Shown in pieces: positions 21,424 to 33,085 of a stretch of DNA of 64,000 nt. This DNA is from Erpetoichthys calabaricus. Its lineage: Eukaryota > Chordata > Cladistia > Polypteriformes > Polypteridae. The position numbers and the translations under genes were made by a program. Under the pieces are notes generated by a model that saw only the letters and a list, made by a program, of their open reading frames with translations, was not told the DNA's origin and searched no databases. The stretch is from the NCBI RefSeq assembly GCF_900747795.2, contig NC_041397.2, positions 192,056,590 through 192,120,589 of the forward strand, in the 5' to 3' direction. Each line of letters begins with the position of its first letter. Position 1 is the stretch's first letter.

Positions 21424-22045
21424 CTAGAATAATTCAGACAACAAAAGCAAAGCAGTCTATCAAATGGAAAATCGTAACACAAAAAATGAAAATGCAAACA
21501 AATAATTAAACTGTTTTTTTTTTGTTTTTAAATTAGATATCAAATGCTTCAAATCTTCCTTGTTCAAAAAAATTACCCTATTATATTTCATACTATGCAT
21601 GATTAATTGTGGTATTTATGTTTATTCAATATGAAAGACCTCTGCAGGATTCTAACAGTGACTTAACCACATTAAAGCTCTACTTTGTTTATAGACTGAT
21701 ATTTTAATACTGAAATTAAAAATGCAAATGTTTCTGAAGAAAATAAATTTCAGAAATTCAAGTACCTATCAGAAAGACCATCTTTCAATACAATGATTTA
21801 AAATATCAAGACATAATTAATAATACTCTAGTTCTGACCAAGACCTAAACTTAAATAAATATAACCCAAAGTGGCAAACACTTAACAGATTTCACTTAAT
21901 CATTTTAATTTCAAGGGGTAGCAGAGCCATACAGGGCTAGCACTGATGCCTCATGAATCCACCTTTGGTACAAATTCCACATCCAGTAATTGTCCTTTTG
22001 GAGTTTGTACATCCTTCCCATTTCTTGATTTTTCCATCTTCCTAC
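21424..22045. other. HIKESHI intron 2, with a SINE-like relic
   Basis: The only recognisable content is a decayed SINE-like block at about 21915-22020 (GCCTCATGAATCCACCTTTG, then CCTTTTGGAGTTTGTACATC), ending where the Tc1 element begins. Confidence 0.4.
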
Positions 22046-22047
22046 TA

Positions 22048-23626
22048 CAGTTAGGTCCATAAATATTTGGACAGAGACAACATTTTTCTAATTTTGGTTC
22101 TGTACATTACCACAATGAATTTTAAATGAAACAACTCAGATGCAGTTGAAGTGCAGACTTTCAGCTTTAATTCAGTGGGGTGAACAAAACAATTGCATAA
22201 AAATGTGAAGCAACTAAAGCACTTTTTAACACAATCCCTTTATTTCAGGGGCTCAAAAGTAATTGGACAAATTAAATAAATGGAAATAAAATGTTCATTT
22301 CTAATACTTGGTTGAAAACCCTTTGCTGGCAATGACAGCCTGAAGTGTTGAACTCATGGACATCACCAGATGCTGGGTTTCCTCCTTTTTAATGCTCTGC
22401 CAGGCCTTTACTGCAGCGGCTTTCAGTTGCTATTTGTTTGTGGGCCTTTCTGTCTGAAGTTTAGTCTTCAACAAGTGAAATGCATGCTCAATTGGGTTAA
22501 GATCAGGTGACTGACTTAGCCATTCAAGAATTTTCCACTTCTTTGCTTTAATAAACTCCTGGGTTGCTTTGGCTGTATGTTTTGGGTCATTGTCCATCTG
22601 TATCATGAAATGCCGCCCAATCAATTTGACTGCATTTGGCTGGATGTGAGCAGACAGTATGTCTCTGAACACCTCAGAATTCATTCGGCTGCTTCTGTCC
22701 TGTGTCACATCATCAATAAACACTAGTGTCTCAGTGCCACTGACAGCCATGCACGCCCAAGCCATCACACTGCCTCCACCGTGTTTTACAGATGATGTGG
22801 TATGCTTTGGATAATGAGCTGTTCCACGCCTTCTTCATACTTTTTTCTTGCCATCATTCTGGTAGAGGTTGATCTTGGTTTCATCTGTCCAAAGAATGTT
22901 TTTCCAGAACTGTGCTGGCTTTTTTAGATGTTCTTTAGAAAAGTCCAATCTAGCCTTTCTATTCTTGAGGCCTATGAGTGGCTTGCACCTTGCAGTGCAC
23001 CCTCTGTATTTACTTTCATGCAGTCTTCTCTTTATGGTAGACTTGGATATCGATACGCCTACCCCCTCGAGAGTGTTGTTCACTTGGTTGGCTGTTGTGA
23101 AGGGGTTTCTCTTCACCATGGAAATGATTCTGCAATCATCCACCACTGTTGTCTTCCATGGACGTTCAGGTCTTTTTGCGTTGCTGAGTTCACCAATGCT
23201 TGCTTTCTTTCTCAGGATGTGCCAAACTGTAGATTTTCCCACTCGTAATATTGTAGCAATTTCTCGGATGGGTTTTTTCTGTTTTCACAGCTTAAGGATG
23301 GCTTCTTTCACCTGCATGGAGAGCTCCTTTGACCGCATGTTGTCTGTTCACAGCAAAATCTTCCACATGCAAGCACCACACCTCAAATCAACTCCAGGCC
23401 TTTTATCTGCTTAATTGATAATGACATAACGACAGACTTGCCCACACCTGCCCATGAAATAGCCTTTGAGTCAATTGTCCAATTACTTTTGAGCCCCTGA
23501 AATGAAGGGATTGTGTTAAAAAATACTTTAGTTGCCTCACATTTTTATGCAATCGTTTAGTTCACTCCACTGAATTAAAGCTGAATATCTGCACTTCAAC
23601 TGCATCTGAGTTGTTTCATTTAAAAT
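22048..23626 (-). mobile_element. Tc1-like transposon, right tip missing, transposase broken
   Basis: Left tip after TA: CAGTTAGGTCCATAAATATT, a well-known fish Tc1 end. Subterminal sequences at 22110-22260 and 23460-23626 are long inverted repeats (for example CAACTCAGATGCAGTTGAAG on both), but the right copy stops before the outermost ~60 bp. The transposase on the minus strand has HTH text (GKSTVWHILRKKASIGELSN), the first catalytic motif ILWTDETKINLYQNDGKK at about 22840-22890, then MIQMDNDPKHTAKATQEF and SPDLNPIEHAFHLLKTKL in the segment 22430-22768. A stop (TGA) falls in the N-terminal HTH near 23285 and a frame change lies between 22768 and 22835. Inactive. Confidence 0.9.
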
Positions 23627-23726
23627 TCCTAATTTGTTGCATTGCTAGATATTTACCTACTTGCATTTTTTGGTTAATACTTGTGCTACAGAAATTTGTA
23701 AATTTATGACTTCTGCTTCTCAGTGC

Positions 23727-24074
23727 GGGCGGCACAGTGGCGCAGTGGTAGCGCTGCTGCCTCGCAGTTAGGAGACCCGGAATCGCTTCCCGGGTCCTCC
23801 CTGCGTGGAGTTTGCATGTTCTCCCCGTGTCTGCGTGGGTTTCCTCCGGGCGCTCCGGTTTCCTCCCACAGTCCAAAGACATGTAGGTTAGGTGGATTGG
23901 AGATTCTAAATTGGCCCTAGTGTGTGCTTGGTGTGTTTGTGTGTGTCCTGCGGTGGGCTGGCACCCTGACCTGGATTGGTTCCTGCCTTGTGCCCTGTGT
24001 TGGCTAGGATTGGCTCCGTCAGACCCCCGTGACCCTGTGTTCGGATTCAGCGGGTTGGAAAATGGATGGATGGA
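23727..24074 (+). repeat. tRNA-derived SINE, full length with 13-bp duplications
   Basis: Starts GGGCGGCACAGTGGCGCAGT (A box), then GGAATCGCTTCCC (degenerate B box), the common body GTGGAGTTTGCATGTTCTCC and TTCTAAATTGGCCCTAGTGT, and ends GCGGGTTGGAAAATGGATGG with GGATG tail repeats. It is flanked by TGCTTCTCAGTGC at 23714-23726 and 24075-24087, a perfect 13-bp target-site duplication. Transcribed by RNA polymerase III in such families. Low divergence suggests a fairly young copy. Confidence 0.9.
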
Positions 24075-25475
24075 TGCTTCTCAGTGCTTGCATGTATATT
24101 AATTTTCTTTGACTAATGTGCTACAGAAATCTGTAATTTTATGACTTCTGCTTCTCAGTGCTTGCATGTGTATTAATTTTCTTTGATTTCAGTTTTTTGC
24201 CATCTTCATTTTTTGTGTATATTTTCATGTTCAATGTGGAATACCACTTCCCCATATAGATGTGGGGTTTTGATGATTGAAGTTGATTAAATCACTAACA
24301 TATTTATTTGTAAGATGCTGTTATATAAATGGGTTACTTATCATATACTGTATTATATTATCTGATATACATTTTTTCATTAAATTTATTTTAAAATGAC
24401 ATTAATTTTTTTTCTACTTATTTTACATTGGATACACAAGATATACTGAAACTGCTGTATACAGTGTCCTGCTTATTTTCCCCACTTACTGGCTTATTTC
24501 TGTAAGCAAGCTTATTCTTGGTCAAGCTAATGTACAGAAGCCATGTGTGAGAAAAGTACATACCTTGTGTTTTTATGTTAGGAGTACAGTATGAGCAGAT
24601 GTTGCTAATCAAATACTTTTGATTCATTAATGATGACAAAGTGATACCATCTCTGTATAAAAGCTGAAACTTTGCAAGCTCAGTCTGGAGCACTCAGGTT
24701 TATGGTAACACCATACCAAACACAAAAAACATCTGCAATGATCTCAGGGAAGCACCTGTTGCTACTCATTTGTCTGGGTGGGGTTATAATGGCATTCTTT
24801 CTTGTGTGCTTGTCACTCTCTCTTCTTCTTAATTATATTTGAAATTCACTCTGAAAGCATCTTTAAATGTGTTTCTCCTTAAATGTAATGTAATGACATG
24901 ACCCCAATCCTGAATTGCCCTGTTAAGCAAACCACTCTTAAGTAGATTTGGTGCTACTTGAAATTTCTAAAAATTCTTCACTGTTTTAAACATAATTTTA
25001 GCACCGCTCCCCTTTTGAAAGCTCTGTTTGACTCATCCACATTGAGAATGTTAGATGGGCTGCTTCCAAAATTAACATATAAATCAGTGCTGTTCTTAGA
25101 ATTGTTCATAAAATCAGTACATCTGAGTACATTTGTAGTTATGATCAATAAAGAGAAAAAATGTGTGAATTGTTTCCAGCTGTAACAAAGTCAATATTTT
25201 GGAATGTTCCATTCCAAAGACACACCTTTCAGTGCACAAAGTAAAAATCACATAAGGGATAAAATTCACATTTCAAACTCTTGAGATAAAACACATTTTT
25301 GGATCTTATATTATCCAGCAAAATAAGTTATGTAGCTTGCTTATCGTTGCCATAAAATTATGAATAACCTACACCCTACTAATACACAGTATATCTGTAT
25401 GTTGGCATAAGCACTAATTACTGTTATTTATGACTGTTTTCATTTGTAAAGAATAAAGCAGAAGGATGAACTCAC
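24075..25475. other. HIKESHI intron 2, with an ~75-bp tandem duplication
   Basis: GTGCTACAGAAAT-TGTAA-TTTATGACTTCTGCTTCTCAGTGC is present at 23685-23726 and again at 24119-24162, each followed by TTGCATGTATATTAATTTTC or a close variant. The SINE sits in the first unit. The rest, 24180-25475, holds nothing recognised. Confidence 0.55.
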
Positions 25476-25713
25476 CAGATTTCAAACCAGATATTTTAAA
25501 GATGACACTTGGCTTGTCATTGGTGATAAATCCCAGGAGCTTCCATACTGGAACACCATTTGTGTCAAGATAAGAAAAATACACAGCTCCTCCCATTCCA
25601 TCAGGAAAAGGCACAGTCCCCAACATAAACACAACTATGTGGTTGACATTCTCATATTCTGGGAGATTGAACACAAATTTATCCTCTGCAACCTGCTGCA
25701 CATCAGTTTGTAC
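25476..25713 (-). CDS. HIKESHI: HIKESHI coding exon 2
   Basis: Minus-strand exon of 238 nt, TTATTAG acceptor and GTGAGT donor. It encodes [80 protein letters not shown]. This is most of the N-terminal domain, and it aligns to human residues 11-90 without gaps. The valine of GG(S/A)V, mutated in a human leukodystrophy (Val54), is present. It joins exon 1 in phase 0 (…AGRL/VQT…) and exon 3 in phase 1 (codon GGT split). The protein is a soluble nuclear import carrier for HSP70 under heat stress. Confidence 0.97.
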
Positions 25714-26078
25714 CTAATAAGGAATACGATAAGCAAATGTTTACTGTTAAAAATCACTGCACGATTACAAAGATTAATTATTAAGATCAAAAAGTTCAAA
25801 GCTGGCAGTATTATTTTAGGAACAGTAATAAAAGGTTCAACTGAAAGCAGTGAATTTTTAACAGATTTCCCAAGTATAATAACCTGCATTACATTCATTC
25901 CTTAAACAATGAACACATGAAAGGGCAAGCTGGCATAGGTGCTTTGCTGTACGAACAACAACAGAACACATCATTTAGCATGGTAAATTTTATTTAATAT
26001 TTTAACATCACAAGGTATGGCCAAGTTGATGATTTCTTGCTTTCTCAATTACCATTCAGAAGCAGTCACAAAAAATTA
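25714..26078. other. HIKESHI intron 1 (distal end), nothing recognised
   Basis: Sequence between exon 2 and the pogo element. No feature recognised. Confidence 0.5.
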
Positions 26079-26799
26079 CCGGATTTTTCGCTCCATAAGA
26101 CGCACCTGACCATAAGATGGACCTAGGTTTAGAGGAGGAAAACAAGAAAAAAAAATATTCTGAACCAAATTGTGTACTAATATATTTTAATAAAATATAG
26201 CAGAATAATATTTTATCCATATAAAGTCAACAGAGGTATTAAGAACCATCATCACTGTCATTAACAAATGAGGAGAGACTTTAAGGTTCAAGAACTCTTC
26301 TAGTTTTCTGGAAACCCCAAGAACTCCTCATCTCTAGTGTCAGAATTTATGAAGCTCAGTTGCTCATAATTACTGATATCACTTTCTTTGCTATCTTCAT
26401 ATATGATACTATCTTCAGTTCCATCTAAGGCATTGCTAATGGCAGCTTCCACCTGCAGCTATAGACTCTTCGGTATGCAAGCAACTCTCCACGTTAGTGT
26501 TTAGATCTGGACGGTGCATGTGCCCAAAACATTAACATTTATATGTTACTTACATAAAAGCCAGATCGAATGTTATTTACCTTGATTTATTTACTTATCT
26601 TCCTACAGCGTAAAGTCACATGTAGTCTGCAGAGCTTCCCGTGTACATATACAAAGTACAGCGACGGCAAAAGTGTGACGTGCATTCTTTCTCCGATGTA
26701 GAACCCTCGTCATCATCTGAGTCAGGTCAGGTAATACACATCAGAAATTTCCACCCACTTTTGAGGAAAAAAGTGCATCTTATTGAGCGAAAAATACGG
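26079..26799 (-). mobile_element. Internally deleted pogo/Tigger-like element
   Basis: Ends CCGGATTTTTCGCTCCATAA (left) and CCGTATTTTTCGCTCAATAA (right, inverted), flanked by TA at 26077-26078 and 26800-26801. The minus strand keeps the C-terminal end of a pogo-type DDE transposase near 26260-26460: AISNALDGTEDSIIYED, then SNYEQLSFINSDTRDEEFLG followed by a stop. The ISNALDGTED motif and acidic tail are typical of Tigger/jerky-like proteins, which confirms superfamily and orientation. The catalytic core is gone. Confidence 0.85.
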
Positions 26800-26806
26800 T
26801 AATTTA

Positions 26807-28416
26807 CAGTGGTGTGAAAAACTATTTGCCCCCTTCCTGATTTCTTATTCTTTTGCATGTTTGTCACACAAAATGTTTCTGATCATCAAACACATTTAAC
26901 CATTAGTCAAATATAACACAAGTAAACACAAAATGCAGTTTGTAAATGGTGGTTTTTATTATTTAGGGAGAAAAAAAAATCCAAACCTACATGGCCCTGT
27001 GTGAAAAAGTAATTGCCCCCTGAACCTAATAACTGGTTGGGCCACCCTTAGCAGCAATAACTGCAATCAAGCGTTTGCGATAACTTGCAATGAGTCTGTT
27101 ACAGCGCTCTGGAGGAATTTTGGCCCACTCATCTTTGCAAAATTGTTGTAATTCAGCTTTATTTGAGGGTTTTCTAGCATGAACTGCCTTTTTAAGGTCA
27201 TGCCATAGCATCTCAATTGGATTCAGGTCAGGACTTTGACTAGGCCACACCAAAGTCTTCATTTTGTTTTTCTTCAGCCATTCAGAGGTGGATTTGCTGG
27301 TGTGTTTTGGGTCATTGTCCTGTTGCAGCACCGAAGATCGCTTCAGCTTGAGTTGACGAACAGATGGCCGGACATTCTCCTTCAGGATTTTTTGGTAGAC
27401 AGTAGAATTCATGGTTCCATCTATCACAGCAAGCCTTCCAGGTCCTGAAGCAGCAAAACAACCCCAGACCATCACACTACCACCACCATATTTTACTGTT
27501 GGTATGATGTTCTTTTTCTGAAATGCTGTGTTCCTTTTACGCCAGATGTAACGGGACATTTGCCTTCCAAAAAGTTCAACTTTTGTCTCATCAGTCCACA
27601 AGGTATTTTCCCAAAAGTCTTGGCAATCATTGAGATGTTTCTTAGCAAAATTGAGACGAGCCCTAATGTTCTTTTTGCTTAACAGTGGTTTGCGTCTTGG
27701 AAATCTGCCATGCAGGCCGTTTTTGCCCAGTCTCTTTCTTATGGTGGAGTCGTGAACACTGACCTTAATTGAGGCCTGCAGTTCTTTAGACGTTGTCCTG
27801 GGGTCTTTTGTGACCTCTCGGATGAGTCGTCTCTGCGCTCTTGGGGTAATTTTGGTCGGCCGGCCACTCCTGGGAAGGTTCACCACTGTTCCATGTTTTT
27901 GCCATTTGTGGATAATGGCTCTCACTGTGGTTCGCTGGAGTCCCAAAGCTTTAGAAATGGCTTTATAACCTTTACCAGACTGATAGATCTCAATTACTTC
28001 TGTTCTCATTTGTTCCTGAATTTCTTTGGATCTTGGCATGATGTCTAGCTTTTGAGGTGCTTTTGGTCTACTTCTCTGTGTCAGGCAGTTCCTATTTAAG
28101 TGATTTCTTGATTGAAACAGGTGTGGCAGTAATCAGGCCTGGGGGTGGCTACGGAAATTGAACTCAGGTGTGATACACCACAGTTAGGTTATTTTTTTAA
28201 CAAGGGGGCAATTACTTTTTCACACAGGGCCATGTAGGTTTGGATTTTTTTTCTCCCTAAATAATAAAAACCATCATTTAAAAACTGCATTTTGTGTTTA
28301 CTTGTGTTATATTTGACTAATGGTTAAATGTGTTTGATGATCAGAAACATTTTGTATGACAAACATGCAAAAGAATAAGAAATCAGGAAGGGGGCAAATA
28401 GTTTTTCACACCACTG
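26807..28416 (-). mobile_element. Complete Tc1/mariner transposon, 1.61 kb
   Basis: TA at 26805-26806 and 28417-28418 flank inverted repeats of about 214 bp (26807-27020 and 28204-28416), both starting CAGTGGTGTGAAAAACTATT. The two repeats differ at only about four positions, one of them an A-run indel, which implies recent insertion. The single gene is read on the minus strand (27026-28039) and its stop lies 6 bp from the left repeat. All parts of an autonomous element are present. Confidence 0.97.
27026..28039 (-). CDS. Tc1-like transposase, intact, DD34E
   Basis: 337 residues starting MPRSKEIQEQMRTEVIEIYQ, the usual Tc1 length. The N-terminal paired-like helix-turn-helix covers about residues 1-55 (KGYKAISKALGLQRTTVRAI), the GRPR-type hook is SGRPTK (58-63), and a second HTH follows to about residue 115. 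The catalytic triad is D150 (LWTDETK), D241 (QQDNDPKHT) and E276 (NPIEMLW), with exactly 34 residues between D241 and E276. The glycine box GGGSVMVWGCF is at 185-195. No stop or frameshift is seen. The protein would cut at the CAGTGG termini and insert at TA. Whether this copy is expressed cannot be told from sequence; it lies antisense-parallel in HIKESHI intron 1, on the same strand as the host gene. Confidence 0.96.
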   Translation of the reverse strand: MPRSKEIQEQMRTEVIEIYQSGKGYKAISKALGLQRTTVRAIIHKWQKHGTVVNLPRSGRPTKITPRAQRRLIREVTKDPRTTSKELQASIKVSVHDSTIRKRLGKNGLHGRFPRRKPLLSKKNIRARLNFAKKHLNDCQDFWENTLWTDETKVELFGRQMSRYIWRKRNTAFQKKNIIPTVKYGGGSVMVWGCFAASGPGRLAVIDGTMNSTVYQKILKENVRPSVRQLKLKRSSVLQQDNDPKHTSKSTSEWLKKNKMKTLVWPSQSPDLNPIEMLWHDLKKAVHARKPSNKAELQQFCKDEWAKIPPERCNRLIASYRKRLIAVIAAKGGPTSY

Positions 28417-28491
28417 TATATAATATAAAATCAATAGGATTCCTGTTACTGCCATGCTATATAAGAACTAAAATTAGTTATCAAAGAGGTA

Positions 28492-29372
28492 CAGTGATCC
28501 CTCACTATATCGCGCTTCGCCTTTCGCGGCTTCACTAATTCGCGGATTTTATATGTAAGCATATTTAAATATATATCGCGGATTTTTTGCTGGTTCGCGG
28601 ATTTCTGCGGACAATGGGTCTTTTAATTTCTTGTACATGCTTCTTCAGTTGGTTTGCCCAGTTGATTTCATACAAGGGACGCTATTGGCAGATGGCTGAG
28701 AAGCTAGATTGCTCACTTTTCTCTGTCTCTCTTGCGCTGACTTTCTCTGATCCTGACGTATGGGGATTGAGCAGGGGGGCTGTTCGCACACCTAGACGAT
28801 ACGGACGCTCGTCTAAAAATGCTGAAAGATTATCTTCACGTTGCTATCTTTTGTGCAGCTGCTTCCTGAAGCTCGAAGGGCACGTATTGATTTTTGACTG
28901 AAAAACAAACTCTGTCTCTCTCTCTCTCTCACCCTGCTCCTGACGGAGGGGGTGTGAGCTGCCGCCTTCAACAGCTTTGTGCCGCAGTGCTTCGCATACT
29001 TAAAAGCCAAACAGCCCTATTGATTTGTTTGCTAGAGATTGTTTTCTCTATCTATGTGACATTCTGTGCTCCTGACACGCACTCCTTTGAAGAGGAAGAT
29101 ATGTTTGCATTCTTTTAATTGTGAGACAGAACTGTCATCTCGGTCTTGTCATGGAGCACAGTTTAAACTTTTGAAAAAGAGACAAATGTTTGTTTGCAGT
29201 GTTTGAATAACGTTCCTGTCTCTCTACAACCTCCTGTGTTTCTGCGCAAATCTGTGACCCAAGCATGACAATATAAAAATAACCATATAAACATATGGTT
29301 TCTACTTCGCGGATTTTCTTATTTCGCGGGTGGCTCTGGAACGTTGCCCCCGCGATGGAGGAGGGATTACTG
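28492..29372. mobile_element. Non-autonomous pogo-like element, family P, copy 1
   Basis: Left tip CAGTGATCCCTCACTATATC, right tip inverted CAGTAATCCCTCCTCCATCG, with TA on both sides. The CGCGGATTT motifs near both ends (TTCGCGGATTTCTGCGGAC; CTTCGCGGATTTTCTTATTT) are typical of vertebrate Tigger-type elements. A second copy is at 60282-61185. The interior (CGCTATTGGCAGATGGCTGA onward) has no recognised transposase. An open frame of about 100 codons at 28587-28901 recurs in the other copy. Confidence 0.85.
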
Positions 29373-31242
29373 TATATCACAAAATTAATAGCCCATATGG
29401 GGAAGTTTTCAAACACTGTATAATATTACTTTGCTTTGATACCCAAGTATTATTAAATCTTTTTGTCCTAAAGATGTAATAATGCTCAAACCTATACGCA
29501 TAATCAATGTTTCCATAATCAGTCAAATCTGCTGATACAGATACCAATACTGATATTTATTAGTTCTATTCAATTTCTCATGCATTTTACTTATTATAAT
29601 AATAATTATTTACATTTATATAGCGTTTTTCCTACTACACAAAGCACTTCCATGCAGGGAGGTCTTGGGACGCAAGCTCACAATCTCCTTACTGCAAGGC
29701 ATATTCATAATTGCAATCAAATTCCTACGTTAACAGAAAGCTTAAATAAACACATACTAGTTAAATGAGGTAAACATCTTATCCTTTAAATGTTCTAACT
29801 TAATTCTCAGAACAATACCATAAAAGTAACATACACCTCTTATGTTATCTGTATTATATGTAAATAAGGTATGCAGCTTACATGATTATCAAAGTAATGG
29901 ATGTTGCTTGCAAGCCATTATAAATGATTGGATTCAGTTTCACAGGTCATGCCTCAACTGACAAACGAGCAGTGACCTACACTATACACAGTGTGGGTTT
30001 TCTCCATTAGCTTTGAGACAGACAGCTTACTTGACACGGTGGTACCCATTTAGAAGACACAACAAACTATATACCTTGTGTCCTTGCTTAAGCCCAATAG
30101 AACACGTATATTGTGATTTTGCCGTTTCTGACATTTATAATAAAAAATTGCATTCTACTCAACAAGCCACACAGTGTCCTATTAGCTGTCCTGCCTTTGT
30201 GCTGTCTGCTTGATACTGTTTCAGTTCAACAAAACTGAAATAATATTGACATCAGGCCCAAATGAGATAAATACTTTTTAAAAATTATTTCCATTGCAGA
30301 TAAGTGCCTGATAATTTATTCCATAATTTACTAATTTTTGTCTGAAATAATAAAGGAATACAAAATCTTACAAACGGTTTCATCCCAGAAACTAAAGTTT
30401 CTACAGATTCCACAGATCAGTATCTTCAAATGAAATTGAATCTCAAGCTTAAAAAAGGACAAAAATAAGAACTATAAACCTCATGCTCAGAATGTATAAT
30501 TAGCTACTGAGTCTGTAGCTGGAGTACTGTATGCAACAGAAGAGCATAGCAGCTCTAGAAGCATATAGGAAACAGCAAATACAGTAAGTATACCCTGGGA
30601 CAAAAGGGCATGCCCTGCTCTGGCAGGCCCAGGCAACACTTTGGTTTTATACAGAAATTGGGATTTAATCCAGGTTTCAAAAGAGGAATTATTTAAAAAA
30701 AAATGGATCAGTAATAATTTTTTTTAATTAAATAGTGGTTTGTGTACTTGATGACCCCAGCAGAATTAAGACACGTACATGTAAAACCCAAGTCAGGAAG
30801 CACTACTTTACACAAACTATTATGGGAATCTAAAACAGACTAGTGTCATGCAGCTGAAGCATAAACCTCGACAACTTTATTTGGTTTTATTATTTCAATA
30901 GGCTGTATTAGTTTTTTCTTGCTTCTACTATTGTGTTTTGTAGTTGTTTTTGATCACTTTACTTTGGGCTATGTTTTAACATGTTCCCTGAGAGACAGAG
31001 AAAGTTTGACTTGTGTTGACTGATGAGTGCTTGATCAGCACTTTATGTGATAAGGCTGAAAGCTTAACTGGGTTTCACCACCTGTACTAGTAAGTAAAAA
31101 TGATGGGTTTTTAGAAAATTCATAATTAAACTGAAATTGTATTTTTTTTGAGAAGTCTAACTAGAAAAATCATAGCACCTCTCTCTTGTAGGTATTAAAT
31201 AACCAGTGATGTTGCTTCTATCTGGACCTTGTTCAAAAAGAC
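29373..31242. other. HIKESHI intron 1, with a SINE-like fragment
   Basis: About 29585-29650 carries ATTTATATAGCGTTTTTC in antisense to the SINE tail GAAAAGCGCTATATAAATG seen at 32050 and 61660. The rest of the interval shows nothing recognised. Confidence 0.5.
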
Positions 31243-31619
31243 TAGGGGCCTTATGTATAACGCCGAGCGTAGAATTCACACTAAAACATGGTGTACGGAC
31301 AAAAACAGAAAGGTAAGTATGAACAAAAAAATTCAAATAAATAAAATTGTGCAAAAGCAAAGTTTCAGGCTCTTCACCTTTATAAATCACAATCAATGTG
31401 AATTTTAATGCACATGAACATGCCTACAGCCCCACCACAACTCCTCCCAGTATTTCACATATTTGAATATGCAAAATAAATATAAATAACCCTTTACATT
31501 AATTGTTTTGTTTAAAGACAATGGTAAAAGTATGTATAAATGAGAATTTCGAAAAAAGATGTGGTCAGATGTCAAAGGCAACGTGAAAAGGCGAGTGTCA
31601 AGTGTTATACAGAAGCGTA

Positions 31620-31620
31620 T

Positions 31621-31686
<66 letters not shown>

Positions 31687-31735
31687 CTTTATTAATCCAA
31701 TAGGAAATTCACAGGGCCACAGAGAAGAAAAAAAA
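31620..31735 (-). repeat. (TAGA)n tail with LINE 3'-end fragment
   Basis: About 16 TAGA units (31620-31685) followed by TACTTTATTAATCCAATAGG and AAATTCACAGGGCCACAGAG. This is the usual 3' terminus of a fish non-LTR retrotransposon in antisense, whose tail expands as a microsatellite. Confidence 0.65.
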
Positions 31736-31949
31736 AAAAAGTGACACAGTGAAGAAAAAAAAAAGGTCCATGTCAAGATTAAAGTCAAAATGTCGACTTT
31801 AATATTGAAATTTCTACTTTAATCTCATAGTTATTTTCTAATTAAAGTAAAACGTCACAAACTTCATCATGTATTCAATGTTTAATTTACTAGAGTTTCT
31901 CATATCCAATCGTGACTAAAGTAGCATGTTAAAGGTTACGTCCTCACAG

Positions 31950-32092
31950 GTGGTGCAGTGGTAGTGCTGCTGCTTTGCAGTAAGGAGACTGTGGAAGATT
32001 GTGGGTTCGCTTCCAGGTTCCTCTCTGTGTGGATAGCGCTTTGAGTACTGAGAAAAGCGCTATATAAATGTAATGAACTATTATTACGTATT
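31950..32092 (+). repeat. tRNA-derived SINE with GCGCTATATAAATG tail
   Basis: TGGTGCAGTGGTAGTGCTGC (A box), GTGGGTTCGCTTCC (B box), then a short body and GAAAAGCGCTATATAAATGT ending near TATTATTAC. A shorter SINE type than that at 23727. Confidence 0.75.
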
Positions 32093-32514
32093 CTGTGTTC
32101 CCCGACCCAGTCGTTAATCGCTATGTGCTTCTTAAAGGGCTCTCTCTTACACAGACAGGAGCACGCAGGCCGTGATCGCCACACAGAATACATTACTTTC
32201 ATGATATTACAGCTCTCTGCACATTTTAGAATACTAAAATGTATACTTGATATCATTTTCATGAAAAATGCGCTAAAGCATGTATTAAACATGTGGAGGC
32301 ACAGTGGAGTAGCAGTAGCAATGAGCTAGTGCCCCATCCAGGGATTCCTCCATGCCCCCAAATGTTTATTAGTTAACAAGTTATCTATAAAATGTGATAT
32401 ACATACTTTAATGCATTTCACCATAAAATAAGTACATTCTAATATTCTAACAGCACACAGATCCAAGAGGATAGCTCTTGGAAATCTAAATCGACTTAGA
32501 AATATAAATATGTG

Positions 32515-33085
32515 CTCTCTTGTATTGAATTGATTTGAATTCCTTTATTGCCATTGTACTGTACAATGTGATTCAGTATGCAACTCCTCCATAAATGTAC
32601 TTTCCTATAAAATGATAAAAAATAATAATATAAAAAACAATGAAAAACATACAATATGAAAGCATAAGTACAATATACATGTTCATACAGTGCAAATGGC
32701 TCATAAAATGGTTCAGGTTGTGTAATATTACAGTTGTAGTGCAAGTTTACTGTGAGGTAATTGTAATTCTAAATACAAACAGTTCTACCAGGAGCACTTA
32801 ATGGACAGATTGAGCGCATTTATAGCTCTTGGGATGAAACTGTTTCTGAGCCTCAAAAGCCATGCAGGAAAGGCTCTGAAGCGTGTGCCAGAAGGGAGAA
32901 GTTCAAATAGACTGTGGAATGGCTGAGTGGAATCCATGCAGATGCTGGTGGTTTTCCTGAGACAGCATGTGCTATAAATGTCCTCCAGGGCTGAAAGCTG
33001 CATCCTGATAATCCTCTGTGCTCTCGATACAACCAGCTGTACAGCTTTCTAATCAGCTGCTGTGCAGCTGTGATACCACACAGAG
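32515..33085 (-). mobile_element. LINE 3' fragment (end of reverse transcriptase ORF and 3' UTR)
   Basis: On the minus strand: LSALEDIYSTCCLRKTTSIC, then FHSLFELLPSGTRFRAFPA and RLRNSFIPRAINALN, the C-terminus of a fish LINE ORF2 (family form SLEDIY...CLRKA, LFELLPSGRR, SFFP.AI..LN). The 3' UTR runs down to TTGAATTGATTTGAATTCCT near 32525. The copy is 5'-truncated. The same LINE group is seen at 39340-39660 and 51330-52110. Confidence 0.75.

Noticed and set aside
22869-23414. 181-codon plus-strand open frame
   Set aside because: Antisense shadow of the Tc1 transposase.
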